Positions 8,805 through 18,685 of a stretch of 64,000 nucleotides of DNA are shown one piece after another. A program made the position numbers and the translations under genes. The stretch lies in NCBI GenBank assembly GCA_963707135.1, contig CAVPOY010000006.1, positions 1-64,000 of the forward strand. The letters are read 5' to 3'. Under the pieces are notes generated by a model. It was not told the origin of the DNA and did no database searches. It worked only from the letters and a program-made list of their open reading frames with translations. The stretch is from JBGSTR01 sp963707135. GTDB lineage: Bacteria > Pseudomonadota > Gammaproteobacteria > Chromatiales > Chromatiaceae. Position 1 is the first letter of the stretch; each line of letters starts with the position of its first letter.

Positions 8805-10553
8805 TCATTCTGGCAATCCCGCCTTGCGCAGATCCGCAATCAGCGGGTCCCTGAGTGCTGGCGCCACAAACACGTCTCCGTTTCGAAACTGGGTGATGGT
8901 GTCCGTAGGGCTCATCGTCCCGATCTCTTGGACCTCCCACTCGGCCTCCTCCAGCCGACCGGCCCGGGCATAGCTGGCCGCCAGAAGAATGCGCACGGGC
9001 ACCGCGTTCGCGTTGCGCGATCGTGCCTTCTCGAAGGCCGCGATCGCCTCGTCCATGCGTCCGAGCGTGTAATAGGCCAATCCCTGGTTAAATGGATAGT
9101 CCCAGGTAAAGTAGGGGTTTAGACGGATTCCCTGATTGATCAACTCGAGGGCCGATTGCGCGTCTCCTCGGGCGTTCTTGATGATGGCGAAGAGCCCATA
9201 GCCATCGGCGTAGTTGGGGGCAGTGGCCACGGCCCGCGCGACCGCGGCTTCGGCCTCGTCCAGCTCGCGCCGTACGAGATGGACATACCCCAGTGCCCAG
9301 AAGGTCTGCGGAATGGTCGAATCCAGTGCGACGGCCTTCCGAGCAAGCTCCAACGCCCGGTCAAGCGTCAGCTGCGGCGTATCCGTCCACCCGCGACGGT
9401 AGTTCGACGCGAGGATGTAGGCCAGCGCCCCATAAGCGCGGCCATAGGCTGGATCCAACGCGATCGCCTGGCGATAGGCGGCTTCGGCCTCAACGTTAGT
9501 CTCCATCGTATAGATCCTGCCCAACCGTTGGCCCTCCTGAAACCAGTCGTAGGCGGCGAGGCTGCCCGTGCTCGGACGTTCCAGTTGCTCTGACTCCTGC
9601 CGGGTGAGACTGAGGGCCAAGGCCCTGACGATACTGCGCGTGACCTCATCCTGGACTGCAAACACCTCGACTGCAGGACGATCGTAGCGCTCAGCCCACC
9701 GCTGAAAGCCGGAGCGGGCATCCACGAGCTGGGCATTGATCCGAACGGCGTCGCCACTCCGCCTGACACTGCCTTCGAGGACGAAATCGACCCCCAGTTC
9801 GGCTCCCACCTGTTGGACGGTGGCCTTCTTGCCCTTCAATGCAAACGAGGTGTTGCTCGCGACGACCTTCAAATTGGAAAGGCGCGACAGGTCGGTCACC
9901 ATGTCCTCGGTGATCCCGTCGGCGAACTGCTCCTGTTGCGGAGCGTCGCTCAGGTTCTCGAACGGCAGCACCACGATCGACGGCGACTTGGTGACAGGCT
10001 CTTCCGGTGTCTGTCCGGCGGCCAGCTCGGCCGGGGGGCGTCTGGCAACGTAAATCGCGGCGAGGATGCCCGTCGTCACGATCAACGCCAGTACGACGAC
10101 ACCGATCTGCCACTGTGAGCGTGGCCACCAGCTCACCGATCCTGCCCTGATGGGGGGAACACTCGGCGCCGCTTGCCGTGTTGTGGGCTCGGCCACCACA
10201 GGGGATATCGGGGCGATCAATTGGTAGCCCCGCTTCGGAATGGTCGCGATGTAGGTCGGCGCGTGGGGGTCGTCACCTAATGCCTTGCGCAGCTTGATGA
10301 CCGTATTGGTTACGGCGTCATAACCCACAATGGCGCCGCGCCAGACCTGCCGTTCCAACTCGTCGCGCGACACAACCTCACCCTGATGCTGGGCGAGGTA
10401 TACGAGCACATCCATCACCTTGGGCTCCACCCGAACAACTGTTTGCCCACTGTGGATTTCGCCGCTGCCAGGAATGACTAGCCAGGACTCGAGCTGGAAC
10501 CTGTTGGCGTCGGAGAGCGCCTCTGGGCGAAGTTCTGGATTGCGCAGGGACAT
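8805..10553 (-). CDS. CadC/ToxR-like membrane transcriptional regulator with TolB-like and TPR domains
   Basis: A 582-residue protein. Residues about 18-113 form a winged-helix DNA-binding domain of the OmpR/CadC type (EPKVMDVLVYLAQHQGEVVS, WRGAIVGYDAVTNTVIKLRK, YIATIPKRGYQLI). A hydrophobic segment near residues 148-170 places the rest in the periplasm: a TolB-like/FlgO-like domain (SIVVLPFENLS at about 190, then FADGITEDMVTDLSRL), followed by several TPR units. This family senses periplasmic conditions and activates nearby genes without phosphotransfer. It is divergent from a small secreted protein gene at 10763, the most likely target, and the 209-base spacer contains an inverted repeat. 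Intact. Confidence 0.88.
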   Translation of the reverse strand: MSLRNPELRPEALSDANRFQLESWLVIPGSGEIHSGQTVVRVEPKVMDVLVYLAQHQGEVVSRDELERQVWRGAIVGYDAVTNTVIKLRKALGDDPHAPTYIATIPKRGYQLIAPISPVVAEPTTRQAAPSVPPIRAGSVSWWPRSQWQIGVVVLALIVTTGILAAIYVARRPPAELAAGQTPEEPVTKSPSIVVLPFENLSDAPQQEQFADGITEDMVTDLSRLSNLKVVASNTSFALKGKKATVQQVGAELGVDFVLEGSVRRSGDAVRINAQLVDARSGFQRWAERYDRPAVEVFAVQDEVTRSIVRALALSLTRQESEQLERPSTGSLAAYDWFQEGQRLGRIYTMETNVEAEAAYRQAIALDPAYGRAYGALAYILASNYRRGWTDTPQLTLDRALELARKAVALDSTIPQTFWALGYVHLVRRELDEAEAAVARAVATAPNYADGYGLFAIIKNARGDAQSALELINQGIRLNPYFTWDYPFNQGLAYYTLGRMDEAIAAFEKARSRNANAVPVRILLAASYARAGRLEEAEWEVQEIGTMSPTDTITQFRNGDVFVAPALRDPLIADLRKAGLPE

Positions 10554-10691
10554 TGGCTACCAAACACCCCGGGGCTAGGGGAGCGCTGCTCGCAACTGTA
10601 GACCCTACGGGGTCGGAAGTAACGACGAAAAGCCGATGATCGCCGTTGGGCCGTGTTTCGGTCGGGATTTCCATCGCGGCTGCGGCTAAAG

Positions 10692-10757
10692 CTTAAGTCA
10701 CCCGCAGTGCTCCGGCACCTCCGCCGAGCCATGCGGCCCTACCAACGCTGACTTAAG
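10692..10757. promoter_or_regulatory. 9-base inverted repeat in the divergent regulatory spacer, overlapping the Shine-Dalgarno region
   Basis: CTTAAGTCA at 10692-10700 and its exact reverse complement TGACTTAAG at 10749-10757 are separated by 48 bases. The right arm abuts and partly overlaps the AGAGGA that precedes the ATG at 10763. It may be a pair of half-sites for the neighbouring CadC-like regulator, or a long stem that hides the ribosome-binding site. Which applies cannot be told from sequence. Confidence 0.45.
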
Positions 10758-10762
10758 AGGAC

Positions 10763-11218
10763 ATGACCATGATCAGGCACGTGCTTATCCTAGCGATCCT
10801 ACTACCCGTTGCCTTCAGGGCGCAGGCGGCCTGTGTGCCAGACGCGGCTGAAATGGGAGACATCGGTCCCGACTCCGCGATCGTGTGCGGTGAGCTGGAA
10901 CGTCTCTACCCTGGGGCCACTTTGGCCGTAGAGAACCGAACGATCCATTCGCCGACCGAGGTGTCAGTGGTTGCGGCGGTGGACGGCGCGCCGATTTCCT
11001 TGCGCTATAACCTATCCGGTTATAGATGGCGACTCGACGCCGCCGGTACGCCCATCTCGTATGTCCCACGCCCCCGGGGCTGCGTATACCGTCCCCCGAT
11101 GATTGCAGTTCGAGATACTCGACAAGCTGCGGCGCATCTACAGTGTGGCCGAGCAAGTAGCGGTCTCGGTACTGCGACGGAGCATTCTCGTCGGGGAACT
11201 ATCTCTTTAGTCGTCTGA
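10763..11218 (+). CDS. Small secreted protein of unknown function, likely target of the adjacent regulator
   Basis: Start at the ATG after TTAAGAGGAC; an alternative ATG lies six bases on. Residues 1-23 are a signal peptide (HVLILAILLPVAF, cleavage expected after AQA, mature CVPDA). The mature part contains IGPDSAIVCGELERLYPG and PTEVSVVAAVDGAPISLRY, a short globular domain I do not recognise. The last ~45 residues (from about YVPRPRGCVY) are basic and unlike the rest; a +1 reading from about 11070 ends at a stop near 11160 instead, so the native C-terminus is uncertain. Divergent from the CadC-like regulator. Confidence 0.55.
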   Translation: MTMIRHVLILAILLPVAFRAQAACVPDAAEMGDIGPDSAIVCGELERLYPGATLAVENRTIHSPTEVSVVAAVDGAPISLRYNLSGYRWRLDAAGTPISYVPRPRGCVYRPPMIAVRDTRQAAAHLQCGRASSGLGTATEHSRRGTISLVV

Positions 11219-11272
11219 CGACACCCCGCGCCGATCCGGTTCCGCACGAGGTCGTGTAACGCCCAGTCCGGC

Positions 11273-12685
11273 TCAGATATCGCGGACCACTTCTATCGCG
11301 CCGTCATTGATTGCCTCGCAGAGCTGCCTGTGATCGCCCTGGGTGACGTCCGCATACCGGTCAGCGTATTCGACCATGACGTCGTCGAAGGTCTTGTCGT
11401 CGCCGATATACCCGCGGATCATCATGGCGTCCCCGGAACGCGCATGCGCGAAGGCCAGCGTCTTTCCGCAAAGGCCGGCATAGGCTGCCAGCCGCTCGGG
11501 TCCGAGCTCCTCGACATCGATCTTGCCCTTGCCGTCCCAGAGTTGGCGGAAGTAGAAGTCGATCTCCTGCCCGCTCGGGTCTTGCCATCGAGCCCAGCCA
11601 AGGAGAACGTCACTGGTCGCCTGGATCAGGCGCTGGCCTTCGACAACGCGCCGACCTGCGTGCTCGAAGGCGCTGGGCCCGAGATGGGCTTCGAGAACGG
11701 ATGACGTCGCCTGCTTGAACTGTAGGAACAGGGGCGTACCGTCTCCGGCCTCGAGCAGCACGATCAGACAACGGGTGCCCACGCTGCCCACCCCGACAAC
11801 TTTTTTGGCGACGTCCACCAGCGAGAACCGGTCGAGAAGCAAGCGCCGATCGAGGGGCAGGCTCTCGCGGTAGCGGCCCAGGAACTCACCCACCGCGCCC
11901 GACTCCGCCGCGGCGATCTCTGCATCGACGCGGACGATCAAGGGCGGGTCGGGGACTATGATGCGTCGGCCGTCGACGACGTCGGTCAGTTTGTCAAAGG
12001 CGCTCAGGCTGTTCTTCCGAGTGGCCTTTGCCAGGACCTCCTCTTTCCATTTCCGATGTTGCTTGCCGTGTTTCTCGATACGCTCCAGCGCTGACTGCGA
12101 GTCGAAACGGTAATAGTGCAGATCAAGCGGACTGAGCTCCGATGCCTCGACGATGAACCGGCGGTAGTCACGCATCGCAGATCGCGTGGCGGCGCGGGCC
12201 TGCTTGTTGGAAAAGCCGTTTGCTCGGGCAGAGACCGTGACGCTCGCCGCGAGACGCTTGACGTCCCACTCGAAGGGCCCGGGCAGGGTTTCGTCGAAAT
12301 CGTTGAGGTCGAATACCAGCTCCCGATCGGGTGCGCAGTACCACCTGAAGTTACCCAGGTGGGAATCGCCACAGAGCTCGACCCGCAGGTCGGTGCTAGC
12401 ACCAGCCGCGAGGTCGCTTGCCATGATGGCTGCCGCGCCACGCAGAAAGGTGAACGGGTTTCGACTCATCCGGCCATAGCGAAGAGGCACGAGCTCAGTG
12501 AGCCGGTTCTTGTCCTGTTCGGCCAGAATGGTGAGTGGATCGGCGCGGCCGGTTTCCAGGGCGGCCTCGACATGGGCCTCCAGGGGAACGGTTTCCCGCC
12601 GCGACCTTCCGGCATCGTGGCGCTCGGCGGGGGCGGCCCTGAGGTAGGCCAATTCGCCTTCGGAGTTGAACAAGGATCTGGGCAT
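11273..12685 (-). CDS. DUF2252 family protein
   Basis: A 470-residue protein. It has the family's aminoglycoside-phosphotransferase-like signature: MSRNPFTFLRGAAAIMASDL, then ELCGDSHLGNF (catalytic-loop-like) and VFDLNDFDET (metal-binding-like acidic cluster), later FLQFKQATSSVLEA and KTLAFAHARSGDAMMIRGYI. The biochemical role of DUF2252 is not established; the motifs suggest an ATP-binding kinase-like fold. I chose the ATG at 12685 because a GGAGG lies just upstream; the longer open frame to 12787 would overlap the preceding response-regulator gene and adds an unconserved tail. It is downstream of the two-component genes on the same strand with a 98-base gap. Confidence 0.85.
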   Translation of the reverse strand: MPRSLFNSEGELAYLRAAPAERHDAGRSRRETVPLEAHVEAALETGRADPLTILAEQDKNRLTELVPLRYGRMSRNPFTFLRGAAAIMASDLAAGASTDLRVELCGDSHLGNFRWYCAPDRELVFDLNDFDETLPGPFEWDVKRLAASVTVSARANGFSNKQARAATRSAMRDYRRFIVEASELSPLDLHYYRFDSQSALERIEKHGKQHRKWKEEVLAKATRKNSLSAFDKLTDVVDGRRIIVPDPPLIVRVDAEIAAAESGAVGEFLGRYRESLPLDRRLLLDRFSLVDVAKKVVGVGSVGTRCLIVLLEAGDGTPLFLQFKQATSSVLEAHLGPSAFEHAGRRVVEGQRLIQATSDVLLGWARWQDPSGQEIDFYFRQLWDGKGKIDVEELGPERLAAYAGLCGKTLAFAHARSGDAMMIRGYIGDDKTFDDVMVEYADRYADVTQGDHRQLCEAINDGAIEVVRDI

Positions 12686-12783
12686 GGGGCCTCCATACAA
12701 AACTGGGCACCGGGAATCTCGCTCCAATACTGAAGGAGGATCTCTCGGATGCAAACTCACCGGGCGGGTTTCGTCGCGGCGTC

Positions 12784-13404
12784 TCAACTTGCGGGTGGAA
12801 TACCCAGACGCTCGGCCACCCGGACCAAGTCCGCCACCGACCTCACGCCCATCTTGCGCATCAGGCGCCCGCGGTGAACTTTAATGTTCTGCTCGCCAGT
12901 GCCGAGATCCGCCGCGATCTGCTTGTTCATCTTTCCGGCAATGACGTGGCCGAGTACGTCCCGCTCCCGCGACGTCAGCGCGGCGAGCCCCTCTTGCAGG
13001 GACGCCAGATCCTCGCTCTCGGCCCGCTGATTCGCGGCTCGCTGCAGCGCGGCGCGTATCGCCCGAAGCAGATCCACCGCGTTCACCGGCTTGGTCAAGA
13101 AGTCCTCGGCTCCGGCCTTCATCGCGCGCACGCTCATGGGAATGTCGCCGTGACCGGTGAGAAAGATGATCGGGAGCTCGTCGCCGCTGCGGCGCAGCCG
13201 CTCCTGAACGCACAGGCCATCGATCTCCGGCATCGCCACGTCCAGCACCAGACAGGCGGGCCCCTGGTGGGCCTCGCGGGCCAGAAAGTCCCGCGCGCTG
13301 GTGAAGGACCGAGCCTGCAGCCCTTGTGCGCGGAGCAGCCGTCTCAAGGCCTTCAGCATCTCGGGCTCGTCGTCGAGCAGATAGACGATCGGTGCCGCCG
13401 TCAT
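12784..13404 (-). CDS. FixJ-family response regulator (REC + LuxR-type HTH)
   Basis: 206 residues. The receiver domain occupies about residues 6-120, with acidic residues in YLLDDEPEM, the phospho-acceptor aspartate in CLVLDVAMPEIDG, threonine in IFLTGHGDI and lysine in DFLTKPVNA. The C-terminal LuxR-type helix-turn-helix (LTSRERDVLGHVIAGKMNKQ, then IKVHRGRLMRKMG) is typical of FixJ/TtrR-type activators. It overlaps the upstream histidine kinase gene by four bases (ATGA), so translation is probably coupled and the kinase is its partner. Confidence 0.92.
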   Translation of the reverse strand: MTAAPIVYLLDDEPEMLKALRRLLRAQGLQARSFTSARDFLAREAHQGPACLVLDVAMPEIDGLCVQERLRRSGDELPIIFLTGHGDIPMSVRAMKAGAEDFLTKPVNAVDLLRAIRAALQRAANQRAESEDLASLQEGLAALTSRERDVLGHVIAGKMNKQIAADLGTGEQNIKVHRGRLMRKMGVRSVADLVRVAERLGIPPAS

Positions 13405-15239
13405 GGTGCCGCGCCCTCTGCCGGAAGAAAAAAGGTGACGCTCGCCCCACGGATGGGCGCCGAGTTGGCCCAGACACGTCCACCATGAGCGCTCACGACA
13501 GACCGCGCGATGGCCAGCCCCATACCGAGCCCCCCGGGCTTGGTGGAGTAGAAGGGATCAAAAATACGTGCCGGATCGGAGAATCCGCACCCGTTGTCCG
13601 CGACCTCGACCGAGACCCCGTCTGCATGGGCACGAGTGACAACCGAGACCCGACGCTCACCCGGCGGGTTACCGGACACTGCCTCACAGGCGTTGTTGAT
13701 CAGATTGAGCAGGACCTGCTCGATCAGGATGCGGTCCACCCGCACCGGGGGCAGCCCCGAGGCCAGACTGAGGTCCACCGTCACCCCCTGGTCGTCGATC
13801 TCGTTGCCAATCAGATCGAGCACCTGATGAATCGCGTCATCGAGCAACAGCTCCCGGCGCTGGGGCTCTCCGCGATCGAGCAGTCCACGAAGGTGCCGAA
13901 TCACGTCGGCCGCGCGCCGGTCGGCGTTCACGATGTCTGCCAGGATCTCACCCACTTCGGCCAGGTCCGGGCGGGCTTGGGCCAGCAGGGCCTGGGCCGC
14001 CTCGGCATTCGTGAGGATCATGGCCAGCGGCTGGTTCAACTCGTGGGCCAGGGCGGCCGAAAGCTCGCTCACGGTCTCCTCCTTGGACGCACGCGCGAGC
14101 CGCGCCCGTTGCCGGCGGATCGTGTCCAGCATGGCCCTGCGCGCCGTGACGTCTGCGATCACTCCCATCAGCGTCTTCCGACCTGCCTTGGTCGTGACGA
14201 CGCAACGACCCGAACCGGCGAGCCAGCGAACCCTCCCGTCGCGATCGACGACCCGGAACTCGGTTCGGTACCTCTCGTTCGAACGCAGCGCCGCCTCGAT
14301 CAGCGTCTGTAGCCGCGCCCCGTCCTGCTGATGCACTCGGTCCAGGAAACCCGCCAGGCTCAGGTCTCCGCCGGGCGCCAGCCCCAAGAGCTCGCGGGTC
14401 TTGCCCGTTGCCCATACCTCCCCCGATTGTTCATCGAGGCTCCAGAACCCGGCATCGGCCGCCTCTGCCGCAAGGCTCAGCCGTTCTTCGCTGACAGTTA
14501 AGGCGGCGTCCTTGATCCGCACGTCACGCTCGGCCCGCGCGGCTCGCAGCAGCCCCAAGCTCAGCTCGGAACCCATGACTACAGCAACAAAGAGGAACAA
14601 CGGGGTGATCAGGACCGGCAGCTGAACCAAGCCCCAGAACACCAGGACCACCTGAACGGTGCCGACGACGACGGCGAAGAAGAGGCTGATCGTCAGCACC
14701 AGCGACCGCACGCCCTCGCCCCGCCGCCAGGCACTGATGCCGCCGTCGAGGAGGAACAGGATCGACAACAGGAGGCTCGCCTGGCCCGTCAGCATCCAGG
14801 GATTGGGGAGCCGCCTGTCGCCGACCGCGACCGGCTCACCGAGGAGCGTGATGTAATCGATACCGGTCAGCGCGGCATAGTTGAGGTTCGGCCCCGAGAC
14901 GAAGTTTGCGACCAGCGAGACCGTCCGCAGCCCCACGGCAAGCCAACCCACCCACGAGAATCGCGGCCGCAGGCGCAGGTGGACCAGGCCCACAAGGGCG
15001 AGAAAGCCGGACCAGATCGGAACATGGAACCAACGCAAGGCCGTTGCGTACTCCTCGGGCGTTTGCGCGCGCAGCATCCAGAGTTCCGTCGCCGCTAGCG
15101 CGGCGATGCTGACCGCGAGCAGCACGAACATCAGGTAGGACCAGTCCTCCCGCTGCATGAGCCACGCGCCGAGATAGATGCCGGCGATCGTGGCCGACAA
15201 GGCCGCCATCATGACGTAGAGAATCGTGATCCAGCTCAT
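13401..15239 (-). CDS. Membrane sensor histidine kinase, FixL-like (7TM-type sensor, PAS, HisKA, HATPase)
   Basis: 612 residues. About residues 1-240 contain seven hydrophobic segments, suggesting a membrane-embedded sensor. A PAS domain follows (about 255-375; GFWSLDEQSGEVWATGKTRE and YRTEFRVVDRDGRVRWLAGS). The phospho-acceptor histidine lies in AALAHELNQPLAMILTNAEA, the N box in LLNLINNACEAV, the G1 box in VEVADNGCGF and the G2 box in GGLGMGLAIA. The HELNQP phospho-box is typical of the FixL/DctB/TtrS group. The ligand is not deducible. It forms an operon with the FixJ-like regulator; four-base overlap at the junction. Confidence 0.9.
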   Translation of the reverse strand: MSWITILYVMMAALSATIAGIYLGAWLMQREDWSYLMFVLLAVSIAALAATELWMLRAQTPEEYATALRWFHVPIWSGFLALVGLVHLRLRPRFSWVGWLAVGLRTVSLVANFVSGPNLNYAALTGIDYITLLGEPVAVGDRRLPNPWMLTGQASLLLSILFLLDGGISAWRRGEGVRSLVLTISLFFAVVVGTVQVVLVFWGLVQLPVLITPLFLFVAVVMGSELSLGLLRAARAERDVRIKDAALTVSEERLSLAAEAADAGFWSLDEQSGEVWATGKTRELLGLAPGGDLSLAGFLDRVHQQDGARLQTLIEAALRSNERYRTEFRVVDRDGRVRWLAGSGRCVVTTKAGRKTLMGVIADVTARRAMLDTIRRQRARLARASKEETVSELSAALAHELNQPLAMILTNAEAAQALLAQARPDLAEVGEILADIVNADRRAADVIRHLRGLLDRGEPQRRELLLDDAIHQVLDLIGNEIDDQGVTVDLSLASGLPPVRVDRILIEQVLLNLINNACEAVSGNPPGERRVSVVTRAHADGVSVEVADNGCGFSDPARIFDPFYSTKPGGLGMGLAIARSVVSAHGGRVWANSAPIRGASVTFFLPAEGAAP

Positions 15240-15442
15240 TCGCTGTCGGCGTTCCCGGCGGCTGGTCCAGGCATTAAACCAAGGTGCAATATTAACGGGC
15301 TTGCGCCTTGTGTAGCCTTTCGAAGCTCACCTGATCGACCAGCCCGAGGCGCAAACCCTCCAGCCTCCGGTGCTCGGATGTGCGGCTGTTTCCAGGTAAT
15401 CGAGCGGCGATCGGACTACTGATCATTTCGGAGCCAGAAACC

Positions 15443-16190
15443 GTGACGCCAAAGGCCAAGCTCTTCGCGGCGAGCCTGACAGTGTTGCTCGCCGCACCCG
15501 TTGGGGCGTGGGACTCCGGCTGGAGCTTCGCCCTCTCGCCCTATCTCTGGGCGCCAGGAATCAACTCATCCGTCGGGACCGCGTTGGGAACTGTCGGTGT
15601 CGACAAGAGCAGCAGAGACGTTCTCTCCGATCTCGATCTCGCCTTCATGGGAGCATTCGAGGCACGCAATGGCCGCTGGGGCCTGATCGCCGACCTGTTC
15701 TACGCCGAGCTGTCCCAAAGCCGCGCCACCCCGCTCGGCCTGCTTTTCTCGCGGGCCCGGATCGAGATTACAGCGAAGGAGCTGAGCGGCTACGCCGCCT
15801 ACCGAGTCAACGAGAACGAGCGGGTCGCCCTCGACCTGATGGCCGGCTTTCGCGTCAGCTCCATCGACCTCGACCTGTCCCTGTCGCCCGGGCTGCTCGG
15901 GGGCCGGCGCCTCGGTGTGAGCGAGACCTGGATCGACCCGGTTATCGGTGGGCGCGCGCGATTTGCGATCACCGACAAGTGGTTCGCGACCGCCTTCGGA
16001 GATGTCGGCGGGGCCGGCGGCGACTCCGATCTGACATGGCAGGTCTTCGCGAGCCTCGGCTACCAGTTCAACCCGCGCTGGTCCGTCCAGGGCGGGCTGG
16101 CGCTACTTCTCGGCCGAGAAGGAGATCGAAGGGCGCGACGTCAAGATCGACTACAGCGGTCCCTTGCTCGGCTTTACGGCGCGGTTCTGA
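15443..16190 (+). CDS. Outer-membrane beta-barrel protein, frameshifted near the C-terminus
   Basis: GTG start after a weak ribosome site, then a signal peptide (TPKAKLFAASLTVLLAAPVGA, cleavage before WDSGW). The mature part has alternating strand patterns with aromatic girdles (WSFALSPYLWAPGI, YAAYRVNENERVALDLMAGF, GYQFNPRWSVQGG), as in small outer-membrane barrels. Near 16095 one extra base moves the reading out of frame; skipping it gives WRYFSAEKEIEGRDVKIDYS and a terminal phenylalanine (FTARF, stop 16188-16190), the BAM-recognised end of an outer-membrane protein. Corrected length 248 residues. It lies about 100 bases upstream of the alkylsulfatase gene, so they may work together. The exact family is unknown to me. 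Confidence 0.7.
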
Positions 16191-16293
16191 TGTGCATCTG
16201 CCGTGATCCCTCCGCATCCCGTCGCCCCGAGCCTGCTCGGACCGCCGGATTCCCTTTAACCACCATTTGCCCGTTCACTGGAGAGGAAAACCG

Positions 16294-18685
16294 ATGAAAA
16301 CTGGATTGACAGCCGTAGCCGCATTCCTGACCGCGGCCTCCGCAGCCGGTCTCGCGGTCGGTGCCGAAACACCCCCTGTCGCCGCTCAAGGGCACACCTT
16401 CACCCTAGAGCGCGGAGAAAACCTCTCCAGCCTGTGCGCCGACATCCGGCGAGCCGGGGTCGACATCTCGCCTGCCGACTGCGTCCAACAGATTCTGTTC
16501 AGCAACAGGGACTGGTTCGATCAGCGCTTTGGCTATGTTTGGGAAGATCCGCAGTCCGTGAAGCTCGACTCCGCGGTTCGGCTCTGGGCCGGTGTCTCCT
16601 ATGTTCTGCCGGCGGAGCTGGTGCCGGCGAAGACGATCCAGGCTGAGGCCGCCCAGGAGGCACCAACCCCCGGCGAGACAACGGCGAACGTACCTCCCCC
16701 TGGACACTTCGATCCGCAAGGCACGGCGCCTTCCAAATTCACGATCGAGCTGCGCAAGGGCCTCAAGGCCACGCTGCCGTTCGAGGACCAGCGTGACTTC
16801 GAGGAGGCCAAGAAGGGCTTCATCGCCGAGCCGCCTTACAAGCAGATCATGGCCGATGCCGGCCACGTCGCCTGGGACATGGGTAGCTACCAGTGGCTGC
16901 TGGACGGCAAGGACTTCGAGAGCATCAATCCGTCGCTGCAGCGCCAGGCCGTGCTCAACATGGCCTACGGCCTTTACGAAGTCGTGCCGGGGCGCATCTA
17001 CCAGGTGCGCGGCTTCGATCTGGCCAACATCAGCTTTATCAAGGGCGACACCGGCTGGATCATCTTCGATCCGCTGACCGCGAAGGAGACGGCGCGGGCC
17101 GCGCTCGACTTCATCAACGAGAAGCTCGGCAAGCGGCCTGTGGTCGGCGTCGTCTACTCGCACTCGCATGGCGACCACTTCGGCGGCGTGCGCGGCGTCG
17201 TGGACGAGGCCGACGTCGCGAGCGGCAAGGTCATGCTGATCGCGCCATCGGGATTCATGGACGCCGCAATTTCTGAGAACGTCATGGCGGGTACCGCGAT
17301 GAACCGCCGCATGCAATGGCAGTATGCCGTGCTGCTGGAACGTAATCCGTTCGGGCACGTCGACCAGTCGATCGGCAAGAACGTCGCCGCCGGCGCCGCC
17401 GGCCTGATCGCCCCGAATCGGCTGATCAGCAAGGAATTCGAGGAGATCACGCTCGACGGCGTGACGATGGTCTTCCAGAACGCGCCGGATACCGAGGCGC
17501 CCGTCGAGATGAACACCTGGTTCCCTCAATTCAAGGCGTTCTGGTCCTCCGAAATCATCACCGGCACGATCCACAACATCTACACGACCCGCGGCGCCGC
17601 GGTGCGCAATGCGTTGAACTGGTCGAAGGAGATCAACGAGGCGCTCTACAAGTTCGGCCCCGAGGCGGAGGTAATGTTCGCCTCGCACAGCTGGCCGCGC
17701 TGGGGCAACGAGCGCATCAAGGAAGTGCTGCGGACGCAGCGCGACGTCTACGCCAACCTCAACAACCAGACGCTGCACTATGTGAACCAGGGCGTGACGA
17801 TCAACGAGATCCAGAACGTCTACGAGGTGCCGAAGAGCCTGCAGCAGGACTGGGCGGCGCGCAGCTATCACGGCGATGTGCAAAACAACGTGCGCGGCGT
17901 CGTCAACCGGTTCATCGGGCACTTCGACGGCAATCCGACGAACCTGATCCCGCTGTCACCTTCGGACTCCGCGCCGCTCTACGTCGAGATGATGGGCGGC
18001 GCCGAGAAGATCCTCGCACGCGGGCAGCAGCTCTACGACGAGGGGGCCTATCTCTACGCCACCGAGATCCTCAACAAGCTGCTGTTCGCCGAGCCGCACA
18101 ATCAGGCGGCGCGCCGACTGCTGGCCGACACCTTCGAGCAGCTCGGCTACCAGGCCGAGAGCACCAGCGTGCGCAATACCTTCCTGCAGGGCGCCTTCGA
18201 GCTGCGCAACGGGATGCCGGGCGGCGTACCGGTGCGCTCCGCCGTCCCCGACGTCGTGCGGGCGATGACCACCGAGCAGTGGCTCGACTTCGTCGCCGTC
18301 AGCATGGACCCGAAGAAGGCCGAGGGCATGAAGTTCAGCGTCAACCTCATCACGCCGGACAACGGCGAGCAGTACGCCGTCGAGATGAGCAACGCGACGC
18401 TCACCACCATCAAGGGATTCCAGGCGAACGAACCCGGATCTCACCATCACGGTGAACCGCGCCGACCTCAATGGGGTGATGATGGGGCAGGCGTCGTTCG
18501 ACGACCTGATCAAGGCCGGCAAGGCGAAGTTTGACGGCGACCGGACGGGCTTCGACCAGTTGCGCTCGATCCTCGTGCCCTTCACGCCGGACTTCGAGAT
18601 CCTGCCCGGCACCGCGCCGCAGCAGCCCATTAGCCCGCCGAAGCCGTTCGAGGTGCTCCAGCAGATCGATCTTGACATCGACTGA
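16294..18685 (+). CDS. Periplasmic alkyl/aryl-sulfatase (SdsA1/BDS1-like, MBL fold) with LysM-like N-terminus; one-base frameshift
   Basis: ATG chosen after GGAGAGGAAAACCG, followed by a signal peptide (TAVAAFLTAASAAGLAVGAE). Residues about 30-120 resemble a LysM-like binding module (HTFTLERGENLSSLCADIRR). From about 140 the protein is a class III (Zn-dependent) alkylsulfatase: metallo-beta-lactamase core with YSHSHGDHFGG as zinc motif, dimerisation domain, and C-terminal SCP2-like domain (NAQ-type substrate-binding region, here EQWLDFVAVSMDPKKAEG). The enzyme hydrolyses primary alkyl sulfates such as SDS. At about 18435 an extra G breaks the frame; a second genomic copy of this region lacks that base and is open, so the corrected product is 796 residues ending at 18685. 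Its downstream flank carries an inverted-repeat insertion. Confidence 0.88.

Noticed and set aside
16405..17922. 505-codon open frame antisense to the alkylsulfatase
   Set aside because: Arg/His/Val-rich translation with no motif, opposite a well-conserved enzyme.
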